NCBI GenBank assembly: GCA_905331475.1
Contig: CAJNYU010002435.1
Span: forward strand, 49,416 to 113,415
Source of the DNA: Rotaria socialis
Lineage: Eukaryota > Rotifera > Eurotatoria > Philodinida > Philodinidae
DNA: 64,000 bases
Direction of reading: 5' to 3'
Shown: piece by piece, positions 40,790 to 51,690 of the stretch
Position numbering within the stretch: the first letter of the stretch is position 1
Layout of the letters: each line of letters begins with the position of its first letter
Notes under the pieces: generated by a model
The model's input: only the letters and a program-made list of their open reading frames with translations
Databases searched by the model: none
Told to the model about the DNA's origin: nothing
Made by a program: the position numbers and the translations under genes

Positions 40790-41352
40790 TCAATTAAAAA
40801 GAATCTGTCGGATTCTATTTTCTAGCATACTGTAGTGAGCTTCAACTGATTGTAAAACAGGCGGTGGCCTTGAGCCCTTCAAGAGATCACTGAATTTATG
40901 CTTCCTAAGATCTCCGGAAAATTTAGATGCGCTTGATGTAGCATCTTGTCTGAGGAAGACAAAGATATACAAGATGTGAATTCAAGCAATGAGTAGAAAA
41001 AAGTTTCATTATTCAGTCGGAATATGAAAATTAGAAGTGTTGTCAGATGCTAGATTATATTCACACATTTGAAACATACGTGGAGGGTATGGAACGATTC
41101 CTTTCATAGCAGCCAGGGTTACAATGGGATTAGAAAGGAACTGACGCCTGAGAATAATTAAGTGTTAATTGGCTTTCAGCTATTAGTAATGCTGCATTTT
41201 TTGATAATTGTATAGAAAATAGGTGAAGTAGCGCAGCCAGTAGTACCGAATTCTTCTTATTTTTAACGAGATGTTCATAGAAACAAAAAAGGAATTCTGC
41301 TAGAAACACATCTTCGATAGGTAAGTACTCCTCTCTATATTGAATATTTTCC
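40790..41352 (-). pseudogene. Unidentified gene remnant or unresolved 3' exons
   Basis: Three minus-strand pieces read as protein. From 41352 after TTTTAG: ENIQYREEYLPIEDVFLAEF, then LFCFYEHLVKNKKNS and a helical stretch. From 41147: RQFLSNPIVTLAAMKGIVPY, PPRMFQ, then a donor GTGTGAAT. From 40949: QDATSSASKFSGDLRKHKFS, DLLKGSRPPPVLQSVEAHYS and MLENRIRQILFN, then a stop. The last two join cleanly in phase; the first does not join the second by any GT..AG intron I can see. No family recognised. Base composition is less AT-rich than the flanks, as in coding DNA. Confidence 0.4.
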
Positions 41353-41538
41353 CTAAAATCTTGATAGTATACATTTTTAGAAGGGTCTTAGAATCAATGT
41401 AATTAGTTATAGTTTGTCTGTAATAATAACATGAAAATAGTATTTTTGAACAATTAACGTGACAAAGACTATAATTCAATTCGAACTACAGTGTTTTTCT
41501 TTCGAAGCCATTATTCTAGATTAGATTGATTTCGTTGC

Positions 41539-41820
41539 ATGATGTTTGACATTTTCTCTGCAGATATTGTGCAGTTCTGTCACCAAGCGTTATCGTTTTT
41601 TCAACAGTTGGTCGAGTCCACAAAAGGCACTGAGTCCTTTCTTCACTATCTCAGTATGCTTTCTGTCATGATTGATCGTAACAAGAAGAAGAAAATGGAA
41701 CATGTGTCAGTTCATTTTTATTCTCTTTCACGATTGAATAATGAATATCGGTGGGAAACATCAAAATTAGACTTGTTTTGCAGCACTCGTTTGACTCGTT
41801 ATGCTATTTATTATCCATAA
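41539..41820 (+). pseudogene. Unidentified coding-like fragment
   Basis: A 93-codon frame: FSADIVQFCHQALSFFQQLV, ESTKGTESFLHYLSMLSVMI, then a Lys run and RWETSKLDLFCSTRL. The first 50 residues look like a helical protein segment; the remainder is less convincing. It may be the 5' end of a lost gene or the inverted neighbour of the remnant at 40.8-41.4 kb. Confidence 0.25.
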
Positions 41821-43529
41821 GTGAGAAAATTTGCCGTTCTGTGACATTATTTTTTCTTTTTCTGTGTTTTATGAAAACAATAATATATATAAATAAAAGA
41901 AAAGGGCGATCTTTTTTTCCTTTTTTTCCCTTTGATTATGCTTTCGTGTATGAGTTTCATGTTATTATGGATGTTAGAACTGCTGCGGAAGCACGGTAAG
42001 AGTAACTGACAAGGAAATGTGAATATGCTTGGTAAAGATATATCAATCATCATTTTATACTTATTTTGGTCACCTTCGTAACTATTTCCACTGTGCAACA
42101 ACTAAATGTATGCTTAAGCCTAAAAACATAGAAAAGCTACTTGCAACAGTATTACATTCGAATTAAGCAAGTAAGTAATAAATATGCGTATAAACGGAGT
42201 TTTAGCAATTAGTAACTAGACTTCCGTTCGTATCGCATTAGGAATAAGAAAGAAATATTACATTTTCAATGAAGTTCCAATGTATGTATTTTGTGAATAT
42301 ATTATAATGGTCTACTAAATTTACACTTTTATAGAATCTCACATACAAAAGTAGTGTCATCTGATTTTACTTCCAGTAGGTAATTAAAGTCCCTCCACGG
42401 CACAAAAGATTTTCTCAAGATGTTATTACATATGACAAGTAAAATCATGGAAAGACAACCTTCTTTTTTTGCAATAAAATATTTCTCTGCCATAAGAACA
42501 ACGCGAAGTTTTGCCTTTGTGCTTCGAAAGATTGTAACAATATGTTGATTGAATTCTATCCACAATGAACTTGTCGGGAGGTTTTTGCTTTCATTTTTCT
42601 TTAGCACGATATATTAAACTAATCTGAAGTTCAATCTTAACCTAATAATAAAGATATTTGAGATGATGATGATGATGATGATCTTAAGAATAAAGGTGAA
42701 TCAGGCAAGATTAAATCAAACACGCAATACATAGAACGGAATATTGTTGAGTGCTATAATAAATTGATGAATTGATAAATTGACAAGTTCTTTGTTTAGT
42801 TAATCATTTTTATCAATAGTTTTTCTTTTACTGAATCATCTGAGATTTTTCTGCATCGTTTGCTAACTCTTGATTTCGTCAATTTTGTTCATTAATATTC
42901 ATAGAAGTCTTATTTTTTCGATTTTCTTTTGATGTATTCAGTTAGTTGATAATCGGATTAAAAATTCTTGGTGTCGTTTTTTTTGTTGCAGTTCTATTGA
43001 ATTTTAACAGAGACGTATTGCAACCGGTCTATAAATATTTTCTCGTTGGCTTACTCATCGAAAAGATTACTTATAAAAGAAAAATTGAAATTATCACTTT
43101 CTTGATTACTTCATAGTTTGCGTGAGAGAGAAAAAAGTCGTCATCATTAACTTAACAACAAAAGTTCTCTCAAAAGAAAACAAGATAATTATTTTCGAAA
43201 GAAACATCTCTGACAAGGCCCTTTTACGACTATTAGTATGTGAAGATTTCAAGTCTCCACCAGATTTTTCTCTATATTTCTATTCTTACCATTGTCAGTT
43301 TCCATTTTTTTCTCTTTATTAATATGTCATTCGCTTCTTATTGCTCCTTCAGGCCTGTCTTTCTATCTCTATATAATTATACATGCGTGCATAATGTCAG
43401 AATATCATTTAGTTTACATTTATATGTTAATAGATGACATGCTTTATGATGACACGGAAAAGAAAAGTACCTTTTTAATTAAATAAAATAACTTTAATAA
43501 TATAATTTTAGATAGAAAACTGGTTACAA
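41821..43529. other. Intergenic region, no supported gene
   Basis: AT-rich; a (GAT)n run at 42662-42682 and pyrimidine tracts near 43260-43370 upstream of the GPCR. Short frames here are not convincing. Confidence 0.45.
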
Positions 43530-45398
43530 ATGAGTGTGCTCGTAGCAAATCATACCAGCATTTTAAACAATGCTACAATAGTAATATCATTAGCAGCAGC
43601 AAATCCATGTCCAAGACAACGCAATATTACTCGACCGTTCTTATTTGTTCATAATTATGCGTTATTCTTTTTCGGTTCAATATTCAATTTTCTTGCATTT
43701 GTTATCCTTATGCGACGTGCATTACGATGCCATTCGACATTCACTTATCTAGCATTTTTATCCCTATCAAATGGTTTACTATCATTAGTACATTTTTCCA
43801 AATGGATGCTTCAATATTATTTTCATATTTTAACTGAAAATTTTTTAATAACATGTCGTTTCGATCGTTTTCTATCGGATTTTTTAACACATTTCAGTTT
43901 ATTTACATTAATATGTGTTAACATTGATCGAGCTCGAACTGTAACCAAAAGTTGTCCAAGTAGAAGATATCCCAAATCAAAATTTCATTTAGTATTAATG
44001 AAAGAATTTCTTGTTGCAACTATTTTGTGTGTTTTTCATTTTCATTGGATTATTAAATATGGCTCTGAAGGTAAATAATTCACGTTGTTTTCTTCTGTTA
44101 TTAAAGATTTAGCAATTACTTTCTGTCATTTAACAAATCTATTTTTCGGCTAACCCTTGCCAGATTTAAATAAGACATATGACTGCAAATAGATGTTGTC
44201 ATCTTAATAGAAAAGAAAAAGATAAAAACAGGATTTACGATAATTTAATGAGCAGTAAATATTCATAAACCCACGCATCATTAGAAAGAATTTCAATCAC
44301 GATAAACAGCATTTCAATAGATGTTTTTTTCATCTCAATTTAGTTTCCGATGATGAAAGACAAATAGTAGTATGTGACTATCGTGCAAATCAAAGAGCAA
44401 CACTTTATATTTATTTTCTTACAACAATCTATCCACCATTTGAATTGGTCGTATTTTTTGGTCTTCCTCTCTTGATTAATATCGTTTGTACAATAATCAT
44501 TATACGAAGTTTAAGTATACGAATGCGTACTGCTGAAAAATACCGACCATCAAAAGGAAGTCTTTCAGAGAATAGAAAGCAACACAATTCTGAAGGAATA
44601 TTATCTTATATTTTGCCTACAAGAGCAAGTAAAACACATATACGTTCATGTTTTTGTTTTCAAATGCAATGTCGACGACATACACGTTTACGTTTAAAGA
44701 TGGGTAGAACTCAAAAAAGTTTACATAAATATCGTGAAGAAAATGCAGCTATTGATCGACAAATATCAACTACAGATTCATCGATTGAGAATCAATTACA
44801 AGTGGCATTAAAAAATACGTCTGATATAATAAATAGAAGTCATCGTTCAAGACGTACACGTGATATACATTTATCGGCAATGCTTATTAGTTTGAATGTT
44901 TTTTATTTATTATTAAATTCACCATTTCATTTTCATCAAACATTTGCAAAGCATTTTCACGATCCAAATCCAGATCCATGTAACGTGATGTTTTATGGTT
45001 TAATTTTTGATACCTTACAACAAACATTTTTCTCCATCAATTTCTTTTTATACGTTTTAACAAATCGACGTTTTCGAGAAGAATTCTATAAAACAATGAC
45101 TATAATTGTATCACGTTGTAGACAAAATTCTTCGAGAAAAGAATACAATCATCGTACAAGTAAACTACGAATACGTTCATCAAGTATCAATACATCAGCA
45201 GCAGTAAAATCATCTTCAAATCATGATAATCTTATGATTGATGCATCGTCTCGTCAGAATCTTGATAGTATTATGTCTGACATAGAATCAACTACAATAT
45301 CACCATCACAACAACCACAACAAACAATCACATTAATTAATGAAAGTAATAAATGTATACAGAAATTAGTTATGTTCAAAGATTTACCAACAACTTAA
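43530..45398 (+). CDS. Rhodopsin-like (class A) G-protein-coupled receptor, orphan, FMRFamide-receptor-like layout
   Basis: Two exons, 43530-44070 and 44344-45398; 531 residues. The N-terminus has N-glycosylation sites (NHTS, NAT, NIT). TM1 lies in YALFFFGSIFNFLAFVILM, with Asn at the usual GN position. TM3 ends LICVNIDRAR, so the E/DRY motif is IDRA. TM5 is VVFFGLPLLINIVCTIIIIR. A long third intracellular loop of about 130 residues is basic, with Cys-rich RSCFCFQMQCRR. TM6 is AMLISLNVFYLLLNSPFHF, and TM7 ends SINFFLYVLTNRRFREEF in place of NPxxY. The tail of about 95 residues is Ser-rich. The layout suits invertebrate peptide receptors; the ligand is unknown. Confidence 0.85.
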
Positions 45399-46126
45399 AT
45401 GTTTGTAAAAGACAATTTGTAAAACAACAAATAATTCTTTAGTTAATTCGATACATCTATAAAGTTATAAAAGTTTTATGAATTATTTTTTTCCGCTAAT
45501 CTTCATACATTATTATCCCTAAACATGTTAGACTATTTCGTTGCGTGATTTATATTTAATGGGACTTTTCTGTACACGAATATTTGCTTTTCTTTCATTC
45601 TTCTTATCGTCTTAATTCATTGTAGAGTAAACTTGTAATTATAGTGTTCAATTTCATATCTTGTTTCTGAAGTTGTATGTCGTTCGCTCAAATTGAGTTT
45701 AAATTTTAATGAAAATATGAACTCATCTCAGTCAATTACATTTTAAAAAGTATTGTTTGTTAATGTTAATAAATGTCTTTTAAATATTCCTATGTTCAAG
45801 GATATACTTAATGCCCTTGGTGTAATTTTTTTTCGTGATTAAATATGCTCAACGACAACACTGGTCCTGACCTTGTTCACATCGTCGTACAGCATAATTT
45901 CATCGTTTCACTGAATGATGAAAATAAATAATGTAGTTTGTTATAAAGAGAAAAAAACTGCCAAGAGAAAGATTTGTACGATGCATAGACGACAGGAAAA
46001 AATGCTGCATTTTTGCAATCGAATGGTAGCATGAAATAATACTTTGAAAACGATTAACTATCAATCAAATACACAATTATTAGTCTTCATTCAATTGATA
46101 TCGATTTAGTGTCAATATTTAATCTA
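45399..46126. other. Intergenic region, no supported gene
   Basis: 3' flank of the GPCR gene. AATAAA-like signals occur near 45920. Nothing else recognised. Confidence 0.45.
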
Positions 46127-46366
46127 ATGGCTGATAAACCGGATCTTATATGGCAAGTTTTTCAAGCTATTCAAAGTAATGATAATGGTGAGAATCTATG
46201 GAATTTACTTGATCAATTAAGGACAACAACATCGGATGATGGTATAGTTTACATGACGTATGGAAGTGAAACACCACAATCATTAGCAGAAAAACTTCAT
46301 AGACAAAATTTATTTAAACTGATTCAACTTCATCAGAAATTAAGCTCTCTTCGAGCGCAATTTTAA
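46127..46366 (+). CDS. Small hypothetical protein
   Basis: A 79-residue frame starting MADKPDLIWQVFQAIQSNDN, through NLWNLLDQLRTTTSDDG, VYMTYGSETPQSLAEKLHRQ and ending LHQKLSSLRAQF. It is amphipathic, largely helical, with balanced charge, unlike the chance frames around it. A splice-acceptor-like TCGATTTAG lies at 46108 and the frame stays open back to it, so this may be the last exon of a gene with unrecognised upstream exons. Family unknown. Confidence 0.45.
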   Translation: MADKPDLIWQVFQAIQSNDNGENLWNLLDQLRTTTSDDGIVYMTYGSETPQSLAEKLHRQNLFKLIQLHQKLSSLRAQF

Positions 46367-47504
46367 TTTTAATTATAATATAATTGAGAATTAAATTGCG
46401 AAAAAAAGAAGGATCATATATATTATACGTTTATTACGTATAAACAATAACTAGAATCAAATGACAAGATTTTGTTTCTATTTGTATATTCTAATAGAAG
46501 GCGACATTAGGTTGTATCTTATTAAGAATAAATAAACGTTTTCTAATTATCATATTTATTCGTTGGCGAGTAACGTCATCGAAAAAGCATATTTTGTTTT
46601 TTCTTGAATAACCTTTATTGAAAATAGATTTTTATCAGTATCTATGAGTTACCAAGTTCTTGTCTTGTACGAATTTTCAACATAAATTTACGTCATTTTG
46701 TCATTATAAACTTGTAGTATGCACTTTCTGGAACATAATTTAGTGTCTGAAGGATGTTGTCACGAGATAGAATTTTAGTTTTCTCATTGCTATTTAATGC
46801 TCATGGGCTCTTCTGTCAGGGCATTGTAATCACGTAAGAGTTGCCATTTTTACTGCATTAATTAATGTAAAAACCAACAGAAAATAATTCATAACTAATT
46901 CATAAACGAGTTCAAATTTTGTATTGCTTGTTGTTTGATGAGTAGATAAGATAAAAAGAATCTTGTTCTGTTTAGATATTCGTTTTTGCATAAATAAAAT
47001 GTTCTAATATTTAGAGTATGAAAAAAAAACCACTGACACTATAATAGCTATCAAACAAATCATTGAAAGGAATATCTCTTCTTGTAAAACAATAGTCTAG
47101 AAAACATCATTTATTGTCTATATACTTCATCTTTCTTTGATAATGACAAAGACCAGTTTCTAGCCAGATTTCCTGCATTGTTTTTTGTCAGAATTCTCAT
47201 TTCATTTTAACTGAGCTTCTATCTAATATGCTTATTGTATTTGTCATCTTGTAGACTATGAATCTATAAGGCCATCGTTAATTATATAAATTTTACATCG
47301 GTTATCTTTCAATTTGACGTCTATCATTTGACTAACACAATGCAGTTCGTCGTAAACAGTGTTCAAATGAATATACAAAATGATATGCACTGAAAAGTAA
47401 ACTAAATAATATGAGAAAAATTTCATTGTAATAGTGTTTTCTATCAAAGAAACTGAAAGATGATGACAAATTGAAGAACTGCATGTTCATTAAACGATAC
47501 AATA
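46367..47504. other. Intergenic region, no supported gene
   Basis: AT-rich, with no convincing frame on either strand, up to the left target duplication of the hAT-like element. Confidence 0.45.
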
Positions 47505-47525
47505 GTACCGAGCAGAGATGCCACC

Positions 47526-47842
47526 AGGCCAGCACAAAAAAACTTTTTTTTTAAAACTGTAGCCTCTCCTGATCCGTCCATATAATATTGAACCAGGTTA
47601 ACAGACTATGCCAGCTCAAAGTTATTGACCTGATTCAAGACTTTTTTGTATGAAAAATATTGATGATAATTTGTCTTTTTTTTTATTAATTTACTATTAA
47701 ATTGATACAAAAAGATCATACAAAAAAGACTTGAATCAGGTCAATAACTTTGAACTGGCATAGTCTGTTAACCTTGGTAAATATTATATGGACGGATCAG
47801 GAGAGGCTACAGTTTAAAAATAAATTCTTTTTTTGCTGGCCT
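47526..47842. repeat. Large hairpin (inverted repeat) inside the left terminal repeat
   Basis: Arms 47526-47653 and 47716-47842 are reverse complements, with a 62-bp AT-rich loop. The inner 97 bp are about 95% identical by eye (CTGTAGCCTCTCCTGATCCG at one end, TTTTTTGTATGA at the other). The hairpin splits the left terminal repeat: CCACCAGGCC lies on one side, and GGCCGGCTAGAGTCCTGCAG, which matches the uninterrupted right end, on the other. It is therefore a foldback insertion or an inverted duplication of that end. Confidence 0.8.
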
Positions 47843-47871
47843 GCAGGCCGGCTAGAGTCCTGCAGGTCAAC

Positions 47872-48010
47872 CTTGTCCTACCCTACCCTGCCCTGCAGGG
47901 CAGGATAGGGCTAGGGTACAAAACTCGTAGGGCAGGACAGGGTTAGGGTATAAAGCTCGTAGGGCAGGGTAGGGTAAGGTTACAAAAAAATATATTTAGG
48001 GTATACGTAG
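47872..48010. repeat. GGGTAGGGC tandem repeat, left copy
   Basis: Units of about 32 bp of the form TACAAA.CTCGTAGGGCAGG followed by GTAGGGTAAGG, about three copies, decaying to the right. The same unit in the same orientation recurs at the right end of the element. Confidence 0.7.
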
Positions 48011-48764
48011 GGTGTAGCTCATACAAATAAAAATTTTATAGAGTAGAACTTAATACATATTTCTGACATCTTTTTGATCAAAAACCGTATAAAGAGTGAT
48101 ATCATAATCTAAATCGAATGGGTAGAGTAACAACGAACGGAAAACAATGGCCTATTGTTTAGTACTATGTTTACATAAACTGACGAGTTCAGTCACTTTT
48201 GATTATTTGTCTAGTAAATGTGCATGTAAATGTAATAAAAAATATCTTCGAAATCATCTCGACATCAACGTATTGTTAGTACAAACGGGCGAGTTTTGGA
48301 AGAGAGAAGGCAAAATTTAAGTGGTGATGTTGTAAATGACATTTCACTTTTAAGAAACTTTCGAAATATTTATTAGTGCGGTGCGAAGCACAGCATTTAT
48401 GTAGTCCTGCGCGAGTTTTCTTTCTTTGTTCCTTTTTTTTAAACTCGACATCCAGATTATATATTGCTAACTTGTGACGCGATGATGTAGACAACCGAAC
48501 ATCAGAAAAAACTGGTTAAAACGTGAAGTGAAAGAATCGAGATAATAGATGTACCATTTTTTCCAAAAATCTTTATAGCTACTTCCATTGACTCGCAAAT
48601 TGATTCCCGAAAAGAGGATTTTGATCAAATTTTATTTTGACATAATTAAAACGAAAATCAAAACGCTAAAAGTTAGGCACTTTTAGATCAACATTTATAA
48701 ATGGATCCTATTCTAAAAAATCAAACACATAAATAATAAAGTAGAGTCCTCTACCCAGGTCGTT

Positions 48765-49050
48765 CCTACCCGACCGTAAACGGTCGTACACCAATCATTT
48801 ACGTTGGAAAACGGCATTCGTTTACAGTGGCCGTTTACGGCAGTCATATACGACGTTTTACGGTGTATTACGTTAATCGTAATCAATGACCGTAAACGTT
48901 CGCCTTTTACGACTACCGTGAAAATACGGCGACTGTAGACGACGGTTATATACGAAGTTTTACGAGGTATTACGTTAATCGTAAACAGTGAACGTAAACG
49001 TTTGACTTTTACAACTACCGTGAAAATACGGTGACTGTAAACGACATTTA
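48765..49050. repeat. CGTAAACGG/TTTACGG-rich block with a 104-bp tandem duplication
   Basis: The motif TTTACGG or its complement recurs throughout. A unit starting TATACGACGTTTTACGG at about 48847 repeats at about 48951 (period about 104 bp). This is a CpG-containing island in AT-rich DNA. The minus-strand frame across it merely reflects the repeat. A related block lies at 50395-50680. Confidence 0.65.
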
Positions 49051-49390
49051 GAATATGCGATAACAAGGGGAAACAAACTGATTTCAATAGGCGAAATCAA
49101 TCGAAATCGCATGAAATTGGACGAAATCATCGAAATCAGTAGAAATCATGGATATCATTGGAAATCATTGGCAATCATGGAAATCATCAGAAAACAAAAG
49201 GGATTATTTCAAATAGCTAAAAATCATTCGAAATAATTTCAAACGATCTGAAAGGTTTCAAGTAAATTAGCCCGATTTCACATGATTTCTTTGATTTCTT
49301 AAACTTTCTATCGATTACCACACAATCCGGATGATTTTTGATCATTTCTAATTATTTCTACTGATTTTGATAACTTTTTGGCGCCATTGA

Positions 49391-49490
49391 AAATCTTGAG
49401 GGTGTGGATGTGGGTGGATCTGGGTAAAACCGCTATTTTCCGTTAATCCACATTCGGACTCCCACACCCATAACCACGCCCTCAAGATTT
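49391..49490. mobile_element. Nested 100-bp MITE-like inverted repeat
   Basis: The left arm AAATCTTGAGGGTGTGG (from 49391) and right arm CCACGCCCTCAAGATTT (to 49490) are reverse complements with one mismatch in 17 and stay similar for about 28 bp. It is non-coding, and no clear target duplication is visible. Confidence 0.55.
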
Positions 49491-50009
49491 ATTTTCGTTA
49501 TTAGTTATTCAATTCAGGGTTAGATTTAAAATCCACAATCTGAAATCAGATTTATCTTCGATTTCGTGTCGCGCAATCATTCACCTTCTTGTTTCGCTCG
49601 AGAATTTCTATATATAGGCAGATTGTTCTTCGCCTGTAGTTATTGAGTTCAGTGATAGATTTAAAATCTGAAATCAGACTTATCTTTGATTTCATGTCAC
49701 GCAATCATTCACCTTTTTGTTTCGCTCGAGAACTTCTACATATAGGCTGTTTTTCCTTCGCTTTTAGTTCTTTAGTTGAGGAATAGATTTAAAAGCCGAA
49801 ATCAGATTTATCTTCGAGTTCTTGTCGTCGAATCTTGTTTGACCACTTTCCCGATTCAAGTCAAGTAACATGTTCACGTTTCAGTTTGTTTTCCGGTTTT
49901 CTCTTAAATCCCTATTTATGTTCCAGCGAATCCCCAGTCTCTCAGAAACCACTTGATTTTCAAGCCGAAATGCACTGTCTTTTTGACCCAGAAATGTAAT
50001 CTTTCTCAA

Positions 50010-50372
50010 ATCCAAGTGGAATCGTTTTGAAATCTTATTGAAATATAAATGAAATCCATTTCAAATCCAAATAAAATCTTTTTGAAATGCGAATAAAATC
50101 TTTTTGAAATCTGAATGAAATCCATTTCAAATCCAAATGAAATCTTTTTGAAATCCAAATGGAATCTTTTTGAAATCTAAATGAAATCCATTTCAAATCT
50201 GAATAAAATCTTTTTGAAATCCAAATGGAATCTTTTTGAAATCTAAATGAAATCCGTTTCAAATCTGAATAAAATCTTTTTGAAATCCAAATGGAATCTT
50301 TTTGAAATCTAAATGAAATCCGTTTCAAATCCAAATAAAATCGTTTTGAAATCCGAATGAAATCTGTTTGAT
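50010..50372. repeat. 22-bp tandem repeat with 66-bp higher-order unit
   Basis: About sixteen copies of a unit like CTTTTTGAAATCCAAATGGAA plus one base. Three variants (CCAAATGGAAT, CTAAATGAAAT, and one beginning CCGTTTCAAATCTGAATA) alternate to give a 66-bp period, clear from 50185 on. The 117-codon minus-strand frame is this repeat translated (22 residues per 66 bp) and is not taken as a gene. Confidence 0.85.
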
Positions 50373-50394
50373 TTGCAGGTGAAATCATCGAGAG

Positions 50395-50680
50395 TAACGA
50401 ATGGAAAACGGCCGTTTACTTTGATGTACGGTAGTCTTGGTGGTCGTAAACGGCTGTGTATGTTAAGATACGGCGATACTCGTTGTCGTAAACTGTCGTT
50501 TCGTTCAAAATACGACCGTGTCATGGCACTGCTTTTAACGTTTACGGTAGTTTGGTTTCACCGTTTACGTCACGGTGGGTTACGGCCGTAATACGGGGCA
50601 TACCAAACGGTTTATTTACGGCCCGTATACGGTCGTAACCCTGACGGTTAGGCGGTTTACGGCCACTGTAATGTTCGTCC
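50395..50680. repeat. TTTACGG-rich block, second copy
   Basis: Dense in CGTTTACGG, GGTTTACGGCC and ACGGCCGTAATACGG. Related in motif to 48765-49050 but without its 104-bp duplication. Frames across it are repeat translation. Confidence 0.6.
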
Positions 50681-51529
50681 TTGGTATAGCAGATAATATG
50701 TACTTGTTTTCAAGATCGATATCAAAGCTTTCAAAGAGTCTCTATCGATATCTCACTTCAGATGGCTTCTCTGATTCATTTACACTGTAGCATCACTTAA
50801 TTCTTATTAATCATTATATTAACTTTATCTTTAAAAAAATATTATCATACATCATCTTTCTCAATTGCTAGCTCTTTTTTCTTAATTCTAGATCCTATTC
50901 GCCACGCTCACAACTAAACAAAAACAAAATTCAAATATTACGTTTTTTAAAGTCACTAAACTTTCGACTTTTTAAAATTTTTTTACCTAGAATCGATTAA
51001 AATCTTCACTTAACGATAACGAAGATTTAACTTGAAAGAAACTATTTTTTATTCTCTCACTTAATCAAGAGATAATATTCGTTCTCACTCAGGAGTTTGA
51101 ACCCTGTTGAATCTCAACGAGAAACGATTCTGTAAATAATTCAACTCAATTATTTAGTAAAATACTACTGCAAGACTGATGGTTCGAAAAAATCAGCATT
51201 GTCAAAAGTTGAAAAACGAAAAGATTTCTACTGAAAACGTGAGGGTGCGGGGTGTGGGAGTGGGTGTGGATGTGGATGAGGGTTTAGACAGAATAACACC
51301 CACAGCCGCCCCTTTATTTGCGGAAGCAGCTGTTCTCAATACTGGAACCTGTGCTTCGCACCGCATTTCGTAGTCGACTAAAGCTCGAGTACCATCTAGT
51401 TAATTTTGTATTTGATTCTCGTTGAAAATCAATAAATTATATTGAAACAAAATGAAGAAAAACTTCATGCTGACTTTTACTTGGACCTGAAACTCTAAGG
51501 ATCTGATAGGGTGTAAAATGAAAAATCTC

Positions 51530-51690
51530 TGTGATAGGGTAGGGTTGGGTAAGGGTACAAAGCCCCTAGGGCAGGGTAGGGCAAGGTTACGAAGTCTATA
51601 GGCTAGGGTAGGGCTAGGGTAAGAACGCCGTAGGGCAGGGTACGACAAGGGTACGAAGTTTTACGATAGGGCAGGGTTAGGGTACAAAAG
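51530..51690. repeat. GGGTAGGGC tandem repeat, right copy
   Basis: Five units of 31-33 bp, for example TACAAAGCCCCTAGGGCAGG plus GTAGGGCAAGG, and TACGAAGTTTTACGATAGGG plus CAGGGTTAGGG. Same orientation as the left copy at 47872. Confidence 0.7.

Noticed and set aside
48713-49087. 124-codon minus-strand frame with RIFTVVVKG repeats
   Set aside because: Lies wholly in the TTTACGG repeat block with its 104-bp duplication; repetitive translation rather than a gene.
50035-50388. 117-codon minus-strand frame of FRFQKDSIWISKRFYSDLK repeats
   Set aside because: It is the translation of a 22/66-bp tandem repeat; the period, a multiple of three, keeps the frame open. No start context or flanking coding sequence.
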